NCBI GenBank assembly: GCA_030039865.1
Contig: JASHUS010000205.1
Span: 1-39,914 of the forward strand
DNA: 39,914 nucleotides
Direction of reading: 5' to 3'
DNA from: Thermoplasmata archaeon
Lineage (GTDB): Archaea > Thermoplasmatota > Thermoplasmata > Lutacidiplasmatales > UBA184
Shown here: one piece after another, positions 1 to 7,251 of the stretch
How positions within the stretch are numbered: the first letter of the stretch is position 1
Layout: every line of letters begins with the position of its first letter
The notes under the pieces: generated by a model
What the model saw: only the letters and a program-made list of their open reading frames with translations
Told to the model about the DNA's origin: nothing
Database searches by the model: none
Program-made: the position numbers and the translations under genes

Positions 1-134
1 ACCACCACGGCGATCGCGATCACGGGGGCGAGTCGCCGCCAGGGCGAACGGGCGGGCGGCAGGGGCGGAAGTGAGTACGGTGCCGGTAGACCGGGCGGCG
101 CGGCGGGTGGTGGCGTGGACGGGGAGGACGACAT
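1..134 (-). CDS. Partial membrane protein, N-terminus only
   Basis: The reading frame runs leftward from an ATG at 134-132 and leaves the window, so only about 44 residues are visible. It opens with a Ser/Pro/Ala-rich cytoplasmic-looking stretch, then a Trp-Arg-Arg pair, then a hydrophobic run (AxVIAIAVVV type) that looks like the start of a membrane segment. Codons are GC-rich at the third position, as in the neighbours. An A/T-richer patch at 157-170 lies 25-30 bases upstream of the ATG and could be its TATA box. Function cannot be assigned. It is divergent from the gene at 252. Confidence 0.55.
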   Translation of the reverse strand, partial: MSSSPSTPPPAAPPGLPAPYSLPPLPPARSPWRRLAPVIAIAVV

Positions 135-251
135 TGGCCGTACTAGTCTCGGAACGTGGTTTCAATCTTTCGCGCGATGGGTCGGAGTCCGGACGGCCGT
201 CACCTGTCGCACGTTATGAGGGTCGGCGGCTCGACTCCGAGGGGGACGGCG

Positions 252-623
252 ATGGAGCGACCGATCGTGGCGAGCGTGCTCACCGTCATCGGGGGCGCCC
301 TGATCCTGCTCGGCGGCCTCCTCGTCTTCGTCATCGGCGGGATCATCTCGGCGTTCCTCGGGCACTTCAGCTCCCTGTGGCTCGTCGGTCTCGTCGTCGG
401 CGCCTTCACGATCCTCATGGGGATCCTGATGATGCTCGTGCCGCCGGCGCACGTCGTCTGGGGCGTGCTCGCGATCGTCTTCGCGCTCGTCAGCATCCCG
501 TTCGCCCTCGGCGGATTCATCCTCGGCTTCGTCCTCGCGGTCGCCGGCGGCACGATCGCGATCCGCTGGCGGCCCCCGCCCAAGCCTCAGGTGATCACGG
601 TCGAGGGGAAGACCGTCGTCTGA
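252..623 (+). CDS. Small four-segment membrane protein
   Basis: This 123-residue protein consists almost wholly of hydrophobic segments (about residues 7-30, 37-60, 67-100) and ends in a short basic, proline-rich cytoplasmic tail. I chose the ATG at 252 rather than an earlier in-frame start at 156. A purine-rich GAGGGGG block lies about 7-13 bases before 252, and the upstream extension is charged and unlike the rest. No catalytic motif is visible. It resembles small uncharacterised archaeal membrane proteins of the DUF4064-like kind, but I do not assign a family. The next gene follows 45 bases downstream in the same direction. Confidence 0.75.
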   Translation: MERPIVASVLTVIGGALILLGGLLVFVIGGIISAFLGHFSSLWLVGLVVGAFTILMGILMMLVPPAHVVWGVLAIVFALVSIPFALGGFILGFVLAVAGGTIAIRWRPPPKPQVITVEGKTVV

Positions 624-668
624 GCGGGCGCGGCCCGCTCCGTCGGGCCCGGTTCCGAGGGATCGTCG

Positions 669-1253
669 ATGTCCGTCCTGTTCGAGCTTGCGTTCGGCCT
701 CGCCCTCGGCTTCTCGCTCACCGTTCCGCCGGGCCCGATGAACGCGCTCATCGCGAGCCGATCGACCCGGGCCTATCGCGGGGGCCTCCTCACCGGCCTC
801 GGCGCGATGAGCGCCGACGGGATCCTCGGCGCGGCGGTCTACGCGCTCCAGAGCGCCGTCGATCTCACGTCGATCGTCCGGTACGTCTACGTCCTCGGCT
901 GCGGCGTGATGGCGTTCCTGGCCTACCGCCTGCTCGCGCGGCCGGCCCCCGCGGAGGTGGCCGAGCCCGGTGGACTCGCGACGTACTCCACGGCGCTCGC
1001 GATTGGGCTGTCGAACCCGTTCCAGATCCTCTGGTGGCTGACGGCCGGCCTCGCGTTCGCGTACCTCGGGGGGCTCGTACTGCTCGCGGGCCTCTTCGGG
1101 GCGATCGCGGTCTGGGTCGTCGTCTTCCCGTGGGCGATGGCGCGGGGGGTGCGCCGGTACCCGGGGCTCGCGCGGGCCGTCACGTGGGTCTCGGGACTCC
1201 TGATGCTCGGCTTCGCCGTCTACTTCGCCTACCTCGCCGCGCACCCGGGCTGA
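669..1253 (+). CDS. LysE/RhtB-family amino-acid exporter-like protein
   Basis: This 194-residue polytopic membrane protein has the LysE-family N-terminal signature, a first membrane helix leading into VPPGPMNALI. The conserved Pro-Gly-Pro sits near residue 24. About six hydrophobic segments fit the family's usual length of roughly 200 residues. Members export amino acids such as lysine, arginine or homoserine-type metabolites, but the substrate cannot be told here. A GAGGGATC block 6-13 bases before the ATG is a good ribosome binding site. It may be cotranscribed with the membrane protein at 252. Confidence 0.85.
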   Translation: MSVLFELAFGLALGFSLTVPPGPMNALIASRSTRAYRGGLLTGLGAMSADGILGAAVYALQSAVDLTSIVRYVYVLGCGVMAFLAYRLLARPAPAEVAEPGGLATYSTALAIGLSNPFQILWWLTAGLAFAYLGGLVLLAGLFGAIAVWVVVFPWAMARGVRRYPGLARAVTWVSGLLMLGFAVYFAYLAAHPG

Positions 1254-1265
1254 CCGGCGCGCGGA

Positions 1266-1850
1266 TCACGCCGGTGCGGAACGCAAGCGGTCGGCGTACT
1301 GGTGCCGGAACTTCGCGACCTTCGGGGCGATAACGACCTGGCAATAGCCCTTCTCGGGGTTGCGACGGAAATAGTTCCGATGGTACTCCTCGGCCGGATA
1401 GAACGCCGTGAACGGCACGATCTCGGTCACGATCTTCTTCGACCAGACCCCTTCGTGCGCGAGCTCGCGCACGACCTCCTCGGCGGCCGCCTTCTGGGCC
1501 GCGTCGTGGTAGAAGACGGCCGAGCGGTACTGGGTGCCGACGTCGTTCCCCTGACGGTTGAGCGTCGTGGGGTCGTGCGTCGTGAAGAAGATCCGCAGCA
1601 GGTCCCGGAAGCTCACGACCGACGGGTCGAAGACGATCTCGAGCGCCTCCGCGTGCCCGGTCGTTCCCGTGCACACCTGCTCGTACGACGGGTTCGCGAC
1701 CGTGCCGCCCGCGTAGCCGGGCAGGACGCGCTCGACCCCGCGCAGATCGGAGAAGACGGCCTCGGTGCACCAGAAGCATCCGCCCGCGAACGTCGCCGTC
1801 TCCCGGCGGCCGCTGGCGGCCGGGGTCGCCCCGGGGGGCTCCGGCGTCAT
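1266..1850 (-). CDS. msrA: Peptide methionine-S-sulfoxide reductase MsrA
   Basis: MsrA reduces methionine S-sulfoxide in oxidised proteins in the cytoplasm. The family motif GCFWC is at residues 24-28, with catalytic Cys25. It is followed by the usual GYAGG region and a QYRSAVFYH segment. Length is 194 residues, a normal single-domain MsrA with a short Pro/Ala-rich N-terminal extension. The ATG at 1850 overlaps the stop of the upstream membrane-protein gene in an ATGA arrangement (1847-1850), so the two are probably translationally coupled. A resolving Cys is present near the C-terminus in the KGYC segment. Confidence 0.97.
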   Translation of the reverse strand: MTPEPPGATPAASGRRETATFAGGCFWCTEAVFSDLRGVERVLPGYAGGTVANPSYEQVCTGTTGHAEALEIVFDPSVVSFRDLLRIFFTTHDPTTLNRQGNDVGTQYRSAVFYHDAAQKAAAEEVVRELAHEGVWSKKIVTEIVPFTAFYPAEEYHRNYFRRNPEKGYCQVVIAPKVAKFRHQYADRLRSAPA

Positions 1851-2590
1851 GCCGGAGGCGCCTCCCTCAGCTTTCGCTCCGCGGCGCGGCCCCCCGCCAG
1901 GACCAGCGCCGGCGCCGCGATGACGAGCACCGGGAGGAGCAGGAGGATGTAGCGCATCCCCGGGATCTGCGCGATCAGGCCGATGAACGGGATGAGCACG
2001 ACGATGAGGAGGACGAGGTAGACGACGCCACCGGCGCCGATCGCGCCGCGGCCGAGGTGACCCGCCGACAGCAGGAGCCCCACGGCGATCCCGAGACCGC
2101 CGAGCCAGGCGCAGCCGAACCCGATCACCGCCGTGTAGCCACCGAACGGTTGGCCCGACTCGAGGCAGCTCAGGATGCTCGACGCCGGGCCCTTGACGCA
2201 GCTGGTCAGGGTGTCGGTGTGCCCGGCGAGGACCCCCGCCGCGAGGACGAGCAGGAGGAATCCGACCGACCCGATCAGGCAGAGCACCGTCGAGGCCCAG
2301 AGCTTCGAGTCGAACTTGCGCATCTTGGAGAACGCGCTGCGGTAGAAGTAGAGCGAGACCAGGTACAGGATCGCGCCGAGGATGATGAGCAGGCTCGACG
2401 TCAGGACCGAGTCCGCCGCGAGCGTGAAGAACCCGCTCGGGGAGTACTTGCTGATCTCGAGGATGAGCACCGGGATCAGCACCGCGAGCACGCCCGCGAT
2501 CAGGCCGAACCACGCGCCGGCGGCCAGCCGGCGCGCGCCTTTTTCGTCGCGTTCCCGCTCTTTCGCCCACGGGACCCGGGGTTCCGCCAT
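1847..2590 (-). CDS. Five- to six-segment membrane protein, DUF973-like
   Basis: This 247-residue protein starts with a charged KERERDEKGAR-like cytoplasmic segment and then has about six hydrophobic helices. Two cysteines lie in the loop around residues 131-142 (TSCVKG and LSCLES) and may form an extracellular disulfide. The layout resembles archaeal DUF973 proteins, although that link is by general resemblance only. It is the first gene of an operon with msrA, which it overlaps by four bases. Its 3' neighbour suggests a possible envelope or oxidative-stress role, but this is only context. Confidence 0.75.
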   Translation of the reverse strand: MAEPRVPWAKERERDEKGARRLAAGAWFGLIAGVLAVLIPVLILEISKYSPSGFFTLAADSVLTSSLLIILGAILYLVSLYFYRSAFSKMRKFDSKLWASTVLCLIGSVGFLLLVLAAGVLAGHTDTLTSCVKGPASSILSCLESGQPFGGYTAVIGFGCAWLGGLGIAVGLLLSAGHLGRGAIGAGGVVYLVLLIVVLIPFIGLIAQIPGMRYILLLLPVLVIAAPALVLAGGRAAERKLREAPPA

Positions 2591-2667
2591 CGCTCGCCGC
2601 CTCCGCGTCGCCCCCAGCCCGCGACCGGGTTATCTAACCTCGCCCCTCCGGTGAGCGTCCCGTCGGG

Positions 2668-3120
2668 TCAGGGGCGGACGACGATCTCGACGGTGCAGTG
2701 CGCCCAGGCTCGCGCGTTCCGCCACGGGTCCGCCGTGTAGACCTCGCGATAGTCGCCCACGGAGCGGATCTTCTTCTCGCGGCGCTGGGCGCGGAGCCAA
2801 TCGTAGACCCCGTGGTAGATCACCCGCGGCGAGACGGCCTCGGGATCGAACGTCACTCGGGCGACCCGCCCCGCCGCGAGCGAGCGCACCCGGATCCCGT
2901 CGCCCCCGCGCGCCTTCCCGAGGACCTGGATGGCGACCTCGAACGACGTCGGGTTCGGCTCCCGGAAGATCCAGGCACCGGTGCGGAGCCCCCGCGCCTT
3001 CGTCCACTTCTCGATCCGGGCGAAGTTCGAACGGATCTTCGCCTCGCTCCAGGTCCCCTTCCACGCGATGCTCGCGACCCGCCGCAAGGGTACCCGCCCG
3101 TATCCGAAGTCCACCGTCAT
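2668..3120 (-). CDS. GyrI-like small-molecule-binding domain protein
   Basis: This is a 150-residue stand-alone protein with the pattern of the GyrI-like/AraC effector-binding fold. It begins with a beta strand around VPLRRVASIAWKG, has a central EVAIQVL strand followed by a loop and the LAAGRVARVTF strand, and then a helix (VYDWLRAQRR) before DYREVYT. Such domains bind hydrophobic or cationic ligands, and some hydrolyse cyclopropanoids. No DNA-binding domain is attached, so it is not itself an obvious regulator. The start is the ATG at 3120, 29 bases downstream of the moaA stop, so cotranscription with moaA is possible. Confidence 0.75.
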   Translation of the reverse strand: MTVDFGYGRVPLRRVASIAWKGTWSEAKIRSNFARIEKWTKARGLRTGAWIFREPNPTSFEVAIQVLGKARGGDGIRVRSLAAGRVARVTFDPEAVSPRVIYHGVYDWLRAQRREKKIRSVGDYREVYTADPWRNARAWAHCTVEIVVRP

Positions 3121-3149
3121 AGTGCCTCGAACGCGGAAGGCGCCGAACC

Positions 3150-4151
3150 CTATTGAAGGCGCCGAAACGAAGGGTCCGCGGCGGCCGCCCGGGGCGCGAC
3201 CATCGGTAGCGGCACCGAGGGCGCGTTCCCGCGGGGGTAGTCCTTCACGTACGCCCCATAGTACGGCACGCGCGTCGAGATGACCTGACGGAACGCGTCG
3301 CGCAGCGCGGCATCGTCCAGACCGCGCGTGGGCACGAGGTCGTCGGACCGGTTGAGACAGCCTTTCAGCTCCCCGCGGTGGGTCACCCGGATCCGGTGAC
3401 AGTTCGAGCAGAACTCGGCGTTGTACACGGGGTCGACGAGCTCGACCTCGGCGTGCTGGAATCGGTAGACGCGCCGGTGGTGCATCTCGCGCACTAGGAC
3501 GTGGGAAGCGTGCGTCTCCAGCCAGTCGCGGACCGCGCGGATATCGACCCGGCGCTCTTCGTGGGCGACGAGCTCGGGCATGTACTCGATGAGCTGGAGC
3601 TTGAGGCCGTCCGTCGCGCCGACGAACTCGATCATCCGCGGGATGCTCTCGACCGTCGGACGGAAGACGACCATGTTGAGCTTCACCGGCTTCAGTCCGA
3701 CGCGCAGCGCCGCCCGGATCCCCCGCAGGACCGGGGCGAGGGCGCCGCCCCGGATCTGATGGAACGCCTCGGGGTCGACCGAGTCGACCGAGACGTTGAC
3801 CCGCTTCAGGCCGGCGTCGCGCAGCGACTCCGCGCGGCGTTCGAGCATCGAGCCGTTGGTCGTCAGGGAGACGTCGGCGATCTGCTCGACCGTCCGCTCG
3901 ACGATCCGTTCGAGGTCGTCCCGGACGAGCGGTTCGCCGCCCGTGAACTTCACCGATCGGATCCCGAACTCGCGGGCGACCCCGACGAGCCGCTCGACCT
4001 CGACCGGGCTGAGCTCCTCGTCGTGCGGCGCGCGCGGCCGCGCGACCGGGCCGAGCCCTTCGTCGTGGCAGTAGACGCACCCGAAGTTGCAGCGCTTGGT
4101 GACGCTGATGCGGATGTCGGTGACCGCCCGCCCGAACGCGTCGGAGAGCAT
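3150..4151 (-). CDS. moaA: GTP 3',8-cyclase MoaA (molybdenum cofactor biosynthesis)
   Basis: This radical SAM enzyme of 333 residues catalyses the first step of molybdopterin synthesis from GTP. The SAM cluster motif CNFGCVYC places cysteines at residues 21, 25 and 28. The second 4Fe-4S cluster motif appears late in the protein as CSNCHRIR followed by KGCL. A KFTGGEPL segment is the SAM-binding GGE motif. The C-terminus lacks the Gly-Gly tail of bacterial MoaA, which is common in archaeal forms. No other moa genes lie nearby in this window. Confidence 0.95.
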   Translation of the reverse strand: MLSDAFGRAVTDIRISVTKRCNFGCVYCHDEGLGPVARPRAPHDEELSPVEVERLVGVAREFGIRSVKFTGGEPLVRDDLERIVERTVEQIADVSLTTNGSMLERRAESLRDAGLKRVNVSVDSVDPEAFHQIRGGALAPVLRGIRAALRVGLKPVKLNMVVFRPTVESIPRMIEFVGATDGLKLQLIEYMPELVAHEERRVDIRAVRDWLETHASHVLVREMHHRRVYRFQHAEVELVDPVYNAEFCSNCHRIRVTHRGELKGCLNRSDDLVPTRGLDDAALRDAFRQVISTRVPYYGAYVKDYPRGNAPSVPLPMVAPRAAAADPSFRRLQ

Positions 4152-4217
4152 CGGACCACTAGGAGGCGGACGCCGCTTAACGGGGAGGGTCGGCCCTCCC
4201 CGTCGCCCCGCGCGTCC

Positions 4218-5177
4218 TCAGGCGCGCGCGGCCGGCGTGTCCGGGCTCTCCTCGAGCGGTACGTTGACCTCGAGCGTCTGGCGGCGGCGCTGGATCGCCA
4301 TCGCGACGTCCGAGCCGACCGGGAATTTCGAGAGCGACTCGATCAGCTCGCGGACCCGGTGGACCTCGAACGGCCCGACGCGCGACACGACATCGCCGGC
4401 CCGCAGCCCGGCCCGATGCGCGGGGGACCGGGGCACGACCTCCGCGACGAGCAGGCCCGCGCCCGGAACGAGTCCGTGCGAGCGCGCGAGCTCGGGTCCG
4501 AGCTCGGCGACCTGGACGCCGATCCACGGTCGCACGACGCGTCCGTGCCGCCGCAGTTCGTCCGCGATCCGCCGCACGGCTTGCGTGGGGATCGCGAAGC
4601 CGACCCCCTGCGCGAACGGGATCATCGCGGTGTTGATGCCGATCACCGATCCGGCGAGATCAAGGAGCGGCCCGCCGCTGTTGCCGGGGTTGATGGCGGC
4701 GTCGGTCTGCACGAGCCCCTCGAAGATGAAGTCCGAACCCGGGAGCGGACGGCCGAGGGCGCTGACGACCCCGGTCGAGACGGTCGGGCCCCCCGGCAGG
4801 CCGAGCGCGTGCCCGACCGCGAGGACGATCTGCCCGACCCGGAGCGCGTCCGAGTCGCCCAGGTGCGCCGCCGGGACGTCGATCGCGTCGACCTTGACGA
4901 GCGCGATGTCCGTCACCGCGTCGCCCCCGACGACCTCCCCGGGGAGTTCCCGCCCATCCGCCAAGTGGACGCGGAGAGCGGTCGCGCCCTCGACGACGTG
5001 CTCGTTCGTCAGCAGATAGCCGGTCGGGTCCCAGACGACGGCCGAGGCCTGCCCCGGCCGCGCGAAGGGGCCCATCCCGCGCTGTCGTCCGACCCGCAGG
5101 GTCTCGACGCTGGCGACGCTCGGGCCGATCGCTCCGACGGCGGCGACGATCCGGTCCTCGAGCTCGGTCAGGCCCAT
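4218..5177 (-). CDS. HtrA/DegP-like serine protease with C-terminal PDZ domain
   Basis: The protein is 319 residues from the ATG at 5177. The trypsin-like domain carries the full triad: His60 in TNEHVV, Asp90 in VTDIAL and Ser167 in PGNSGGPL. One PDZ domain follows, around residues 215-305. No signal peptide or membrane helix is visible, so it probably works in the cytoplasm, unlike most bacterial HtrA proteins. A GTG at 5222 is in frame upstream, but the added residues are Arg-rich and I prefer the ATG. A possible 38-codon frame upstream overlaps this start by ten bases. Confidence 0.92.
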   Translation of the reverse strand: MGLTELEDRIVAAVGAIGPSVASVETLRVGRQRGMGPFARPGQASAVVWDPTGYLLTNEHVVEGATALRVHLADGRELPGEVVGGDAVTDIALVKVDAIDVPAAHLGDSDALRVGQIVLAVGHALGLPGGPTVSTGVVSALGRPLPGSDFIFEGLVQTDAAINPGNSGGPLLDLAGSVIGINTAMIPFAQGVGFAIPTQAVRRIADELRRHGRVVRPWIGVQVAELGPELARSHGLVPGAGLLVAEVVPRSPAHRAGLRAGDVVSRVGPFEVHRVRELIESLSKFPVGSDVAMAIQRRRQTLEVNVPLEESPDTPAARA

Positions 5178-5284
5178 GCGGTCACCCCCGCGCGCCCGGA
5201 CGCGGCGCCCGAGCCGGGCCACGGCAGCATCGGCTCCGGCCCCATCGGCGGGCTCGGCATCGGCTGGCCCGGGGTGGTCGGCAT
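5168..5284 (-). CDS. Possible Met/Pro-rich short peptide
   Basis: A 38-codon frame fills the gap between the 84-residue gene and the HtrA-like gene. It starts with ATG at 5284, six bases after the stop of the upstream gene, and ends in TGA at 5170-5168, overlapping the HtrA start. Its peptide is rich in Pro, Gly and Met, with several Met-Pro steps. No homology is recognisable. It could be a coupling peptide for the protease gene, or simply chance open frame in GC-rich DNA. Confidence 0.3.
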   Translation of the reverse strand: MPTTPGQPMPSPPMGPEPMLPWPGSGAASGRAGVTAWA

Positions 5285-5289
5285 CGCCC

Positions 5290-5544
5290 TCACTCCTCGA
5301 GAAGCTTCTCGAGCTTCTCGAACAGGGCCTCGGCTCCCTTCTCCTTCTTGCGGCCGCCTTCCCAGCGGGCGTTGACGATCTCCACCAGGACGTCGGCGAC
5401 CTTGTCCATCCACGGTCCCTCCTGTGCGTCGAACCGCTTCTTGATCTTCTCGCGGAGTAGCTCGTTGTACGCCCGATAGGCGGACCAGATCCACGGTCCG
5501 TAGTGGGGGTTCCCGTTTCCCGAGTCGTTCTCGTTCTCGCTCAT
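5290..5544 (-). CDS. Small hydrophilic protein of unknown function
   Basis: This 84-residue acidic and lysine-rich protein begins with an Asn/Glu-rich segment, followed by an aromatic patch (YGPWIWSAYRAYNEL) and long amphipathic helices ending in EKLEKLLEE, which could form a coiled coil. No family is recognised. It heads a leftward group ending in the HtrA-like protease, which suggests a protein-quality or adaptor role, although this is inference. An imperfect inverted repeat lies just upstream of its ATG at 5552-5572. Confidence 0.7.
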   Translation of the reverse strand: MSENENDSGNGNPHYGPWIWSAYRAYNELLREKIKKRFDAQEGPWMDKVADVLVEIVNARWEGGRKKEKGAEALFEKLEKLLEE

Positions 5545-5551
5545 GTTCGAT

Positions 5552-5572
5552 CCTTGGAACTTGGTTCCGAGG
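5552..5572. promoter_or_regulatory. Imperfect inverted repeat upstream of the 84-residue gene
   Basis: Arms CCTTGGAAC (5552-5560) and GTTCCGAGG (5564-5572) are complementary except for one position and are separated by three bases. The repeat starts eight bases before the ATG at 5544. An A/T-rich GATATT patch at 5593-5598 could be the matching TATA box. This is a candidate repressor site. No regulator is proven. Confidence 0.4.
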
Positions 5573-5684
5573 AGTGTTACCCGGCGGCGGAGGATATTGA
5601 CCGGGTGGAACGTCGGCCGGTCACACGGGGCCGGTCGTGGCCGTCGGCTCGAGGAAGGAAGGGATCGCGGAGTCCGGCCCTCGT

Positions 5685-5717
5685 GGTTACGGTGCCGTAA
5701 CCGACGGGATAAATCCC
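5685..5717 (+). promoter_or_regulatory. Palindromic operator abutting a TATA box
   Basis: A perfect inverted repeat, GGTTACGG-TG-CCGTAACC, occupies 5685-5702. Three bases later comes GGGATAAATCCC (5706-5717), which holds a TATA-like GATAAAT and is itself an inverted repeat. The TATA centre is about 26 bases before the GTG at 5738, which fits a leaderless transcript. The palindrome covers the place where BRE and TFB contacts would lie. The downstream gene encodes a winged-helix protein, so autoregulation is a natural guess. Confidence 0.65.
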
Positions 5718-5737
5718 ATCGCCCGCTCCGGCCGGTC

Positions 5738-6352
5738 GTGCCCGAGGAGCGGGAGGAGCCGTCGGCGTTCGCCTCGACTCGCCTGGACGACCGGGTCCTG
5801 GTCGCCCTGCAAGGGCTTCCCGGTCGGCTCGCGTTTAGCGGTCTCCGCCGTGTCCTGCACGCGCACCCGGAATCGCTGGCGCGGGCGCTTCGACGGCTGG
5901 AGCGTGAGGGTCTCGTCGAGCGCGTCGACGGCGGCTATCGCGCCCTGACCGGGTCGTCCGGCTCGCCAGCGGTGCTGTCGAACGACCTCCGAACGATCGC
6001 GGCGATCGATCTCCCCGGGGGTGCCTCTCCGGATTCGCTCCTCGCGAGACTGGCCGGGCACTGGTTCGGCTCCCTGCGATGGGTGGGGATCGTGGACCGG
6101 CCCGACGAGCGCTTGCTCGCTTGGGCCCGGCGCGACGGGTCCGATTACGTGCTCCTCGGGATCGATCGCGGCAAACTGCGCGTCTACGTCCCTTCGGGAC
6201 CGTCCAACGCCACGGCCGAAGCGGACGACGCAGCCTACGAGCTCCTGGTCCACGCGGTCGAGGCGTTGCGCCCGGCGCCGACTGCCAACGGCCCGGTGAC
6301 GTTCCTCTCGTTGGAACGCGACGACCGACCCCGCTGGCTCCCCGATAACTGA
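5738..6352 (+). CDS. Winged-helix DNA-binding regulator
   Basis: This 204-residue protein starts at the GTG at 5738, chosen because it lies about 26 bases after a TATA-like box and because the protein becomes regular from there. Residues about 20-70 form a winged-helix domain, with a recognition-helix-like PESLARALRRLEREGLVERV followed by a wing ending in GYRAL. The C-terminal 120 residues show alternating strands and helices with no recognised ligand motif. It is divergent from the 5290-5544 gene. The palindrome at 5685-5702 would let it control itself and perhaps the neighbouring gene. Confidence 0.75.
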   Translation: MPEEREEPSAFASTRLDDRVLVALQGLPGRLAFSGLRRVLHAHPESLARALRRLEREGLVERVDGGYRALTGSSGSPAVLSNDLRTIAAIDLPGGASPDSLLARLAGHWFGSLRWVGIVDRPDERLLAWARRDGSDYVLLGIDRGKLRVYVPSGPSNATAEADDAAYELLVHAVEALRPAPTANGPVTFLSLERDDRPRWLPDN

Positions 6353-6426
6353 TCGGCCCGCCGGTGCCTCGTCTCGGCCCCCACGCCTTAAGCCGCGTCG
6401 GCGGTGTCTAGGCTCGGAGCGCCGAA

Positions 6427-7245
6427 ATGGAGGGGTCGAACCGACTTCCGGAGTCCGCTCCGCCCGCGACCGTCGCGGGGCTCGCGGTCGATGTCCGCGG
6501 AGTCTCGAAGCGGTACGCCGCGGTGCTGGCGCTCGCCCACGTCAGTTTCACCGTTCCCTCGGGACAGATCGTGGGGCTGCTCGGTCCGAACGGCGCCGGA
6601 AAGTCCACGATGATGAAGTCGATCCTCGGACTCGTCCGCCCGGATTCCGGCCAGGTGCTCGTCTTCGGCCAGGACGTCCAGACGGACGCCGTCGCGACCA
6701 AGCGCCTGGTCGGCTACGTGCCCGAGTCTCCGTCGCTCTACGAGTTCCTCACGGGGGCCGAGTACCTCGACTTCGTCGCGGACATGTACGGTCTATCCCG
6801 CGCGGAACGATCCGAACGGATCGGACACTTCCTCGGCGGCCTCGAGCTCGCCGGGCACGAGAACTCGCTCATCAGCACGTACTCGCAGGGCATGCGGCAG
6901 AAGGTCGCCCTCATCGCCGCCCTCGTGCATCGGCCCCGCCTCCTCGTGCTCGACGAGCCGCTCAACGGCCTCGATCCGAGGGCCGCGCGCGTGACGAAGG
7001 ACCTCTTGCGGAACCTCGCGGACGCCGAGGGGGTCGGCATCCTGTTCAGCACGCACGTCCTCGAGATCGCCCAGGCGATCTGCGATCGGGTCGTGATCCT
7101 CAACCACGGGGAGGTCGTCGCCTCGGGCACGATCGCGGCCCTGCGCGAGCGGGCGGGCCTCGCGGGCTCGGGACTCGAGGAGCTCTTCCTCTCGCTGACC
7201 GGGACCGGGGACCTGCACGACGTCGTGGCCGCGCTCGCGCACTGA
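6427..7245 (+). CDS. ABC transporter ATP-binding protein (ABC-2 exporter type)
   Basis: The 272-residue ATPase has a Walker A motif GPNGAGKST near residues 53-61, an ABC signature-like YSQGMRQK, Walker B LLVLDEP and a switch His in STHVLEI. The signature reads SQGM rather than SGGQ, as is common in exporters of the CcmA/YadG kind. It is six bases upstream of the polytopic protein at 7252 and surely pairs with it. A CCTTAAG box at 6385-6392 lies about 38 bases before the ATG, giving a short leader. The substrate is unknown. Confidence 0.95.
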   Translation: MEGSNRLPESAPPATVAGLAVDVRGVSKRYAAVLALAHVSFTVPSGQIVGLLGPNGAGKSTMMKSILGLVRPDSGQVLVFGQDVQTDAVATKRLVGYVPESPSLYEFLTGAEYLDFVADMYGLSRAERSERIGHFLGGLELAGHENSLISTYSQGMRQKVALIAALVHRPRLLVLDEPLNGLDPRAARVTKDLLRNLADAEGVGILFSTHVLEIAQAICDRVVILNHGEVVASGTIAALRERAGLAGSGLEELFLSLTGTGDLHDVVAALAH

Positions 7246-7251
7246 GGCAGG

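Noticed and set aside
71..1333. 420-codon frame crossing two clear membrane-protein genes
   Set aside because: It is Arg-rich and off-frame to the recognised LysE-type gene. The two smaller genes explain the region.
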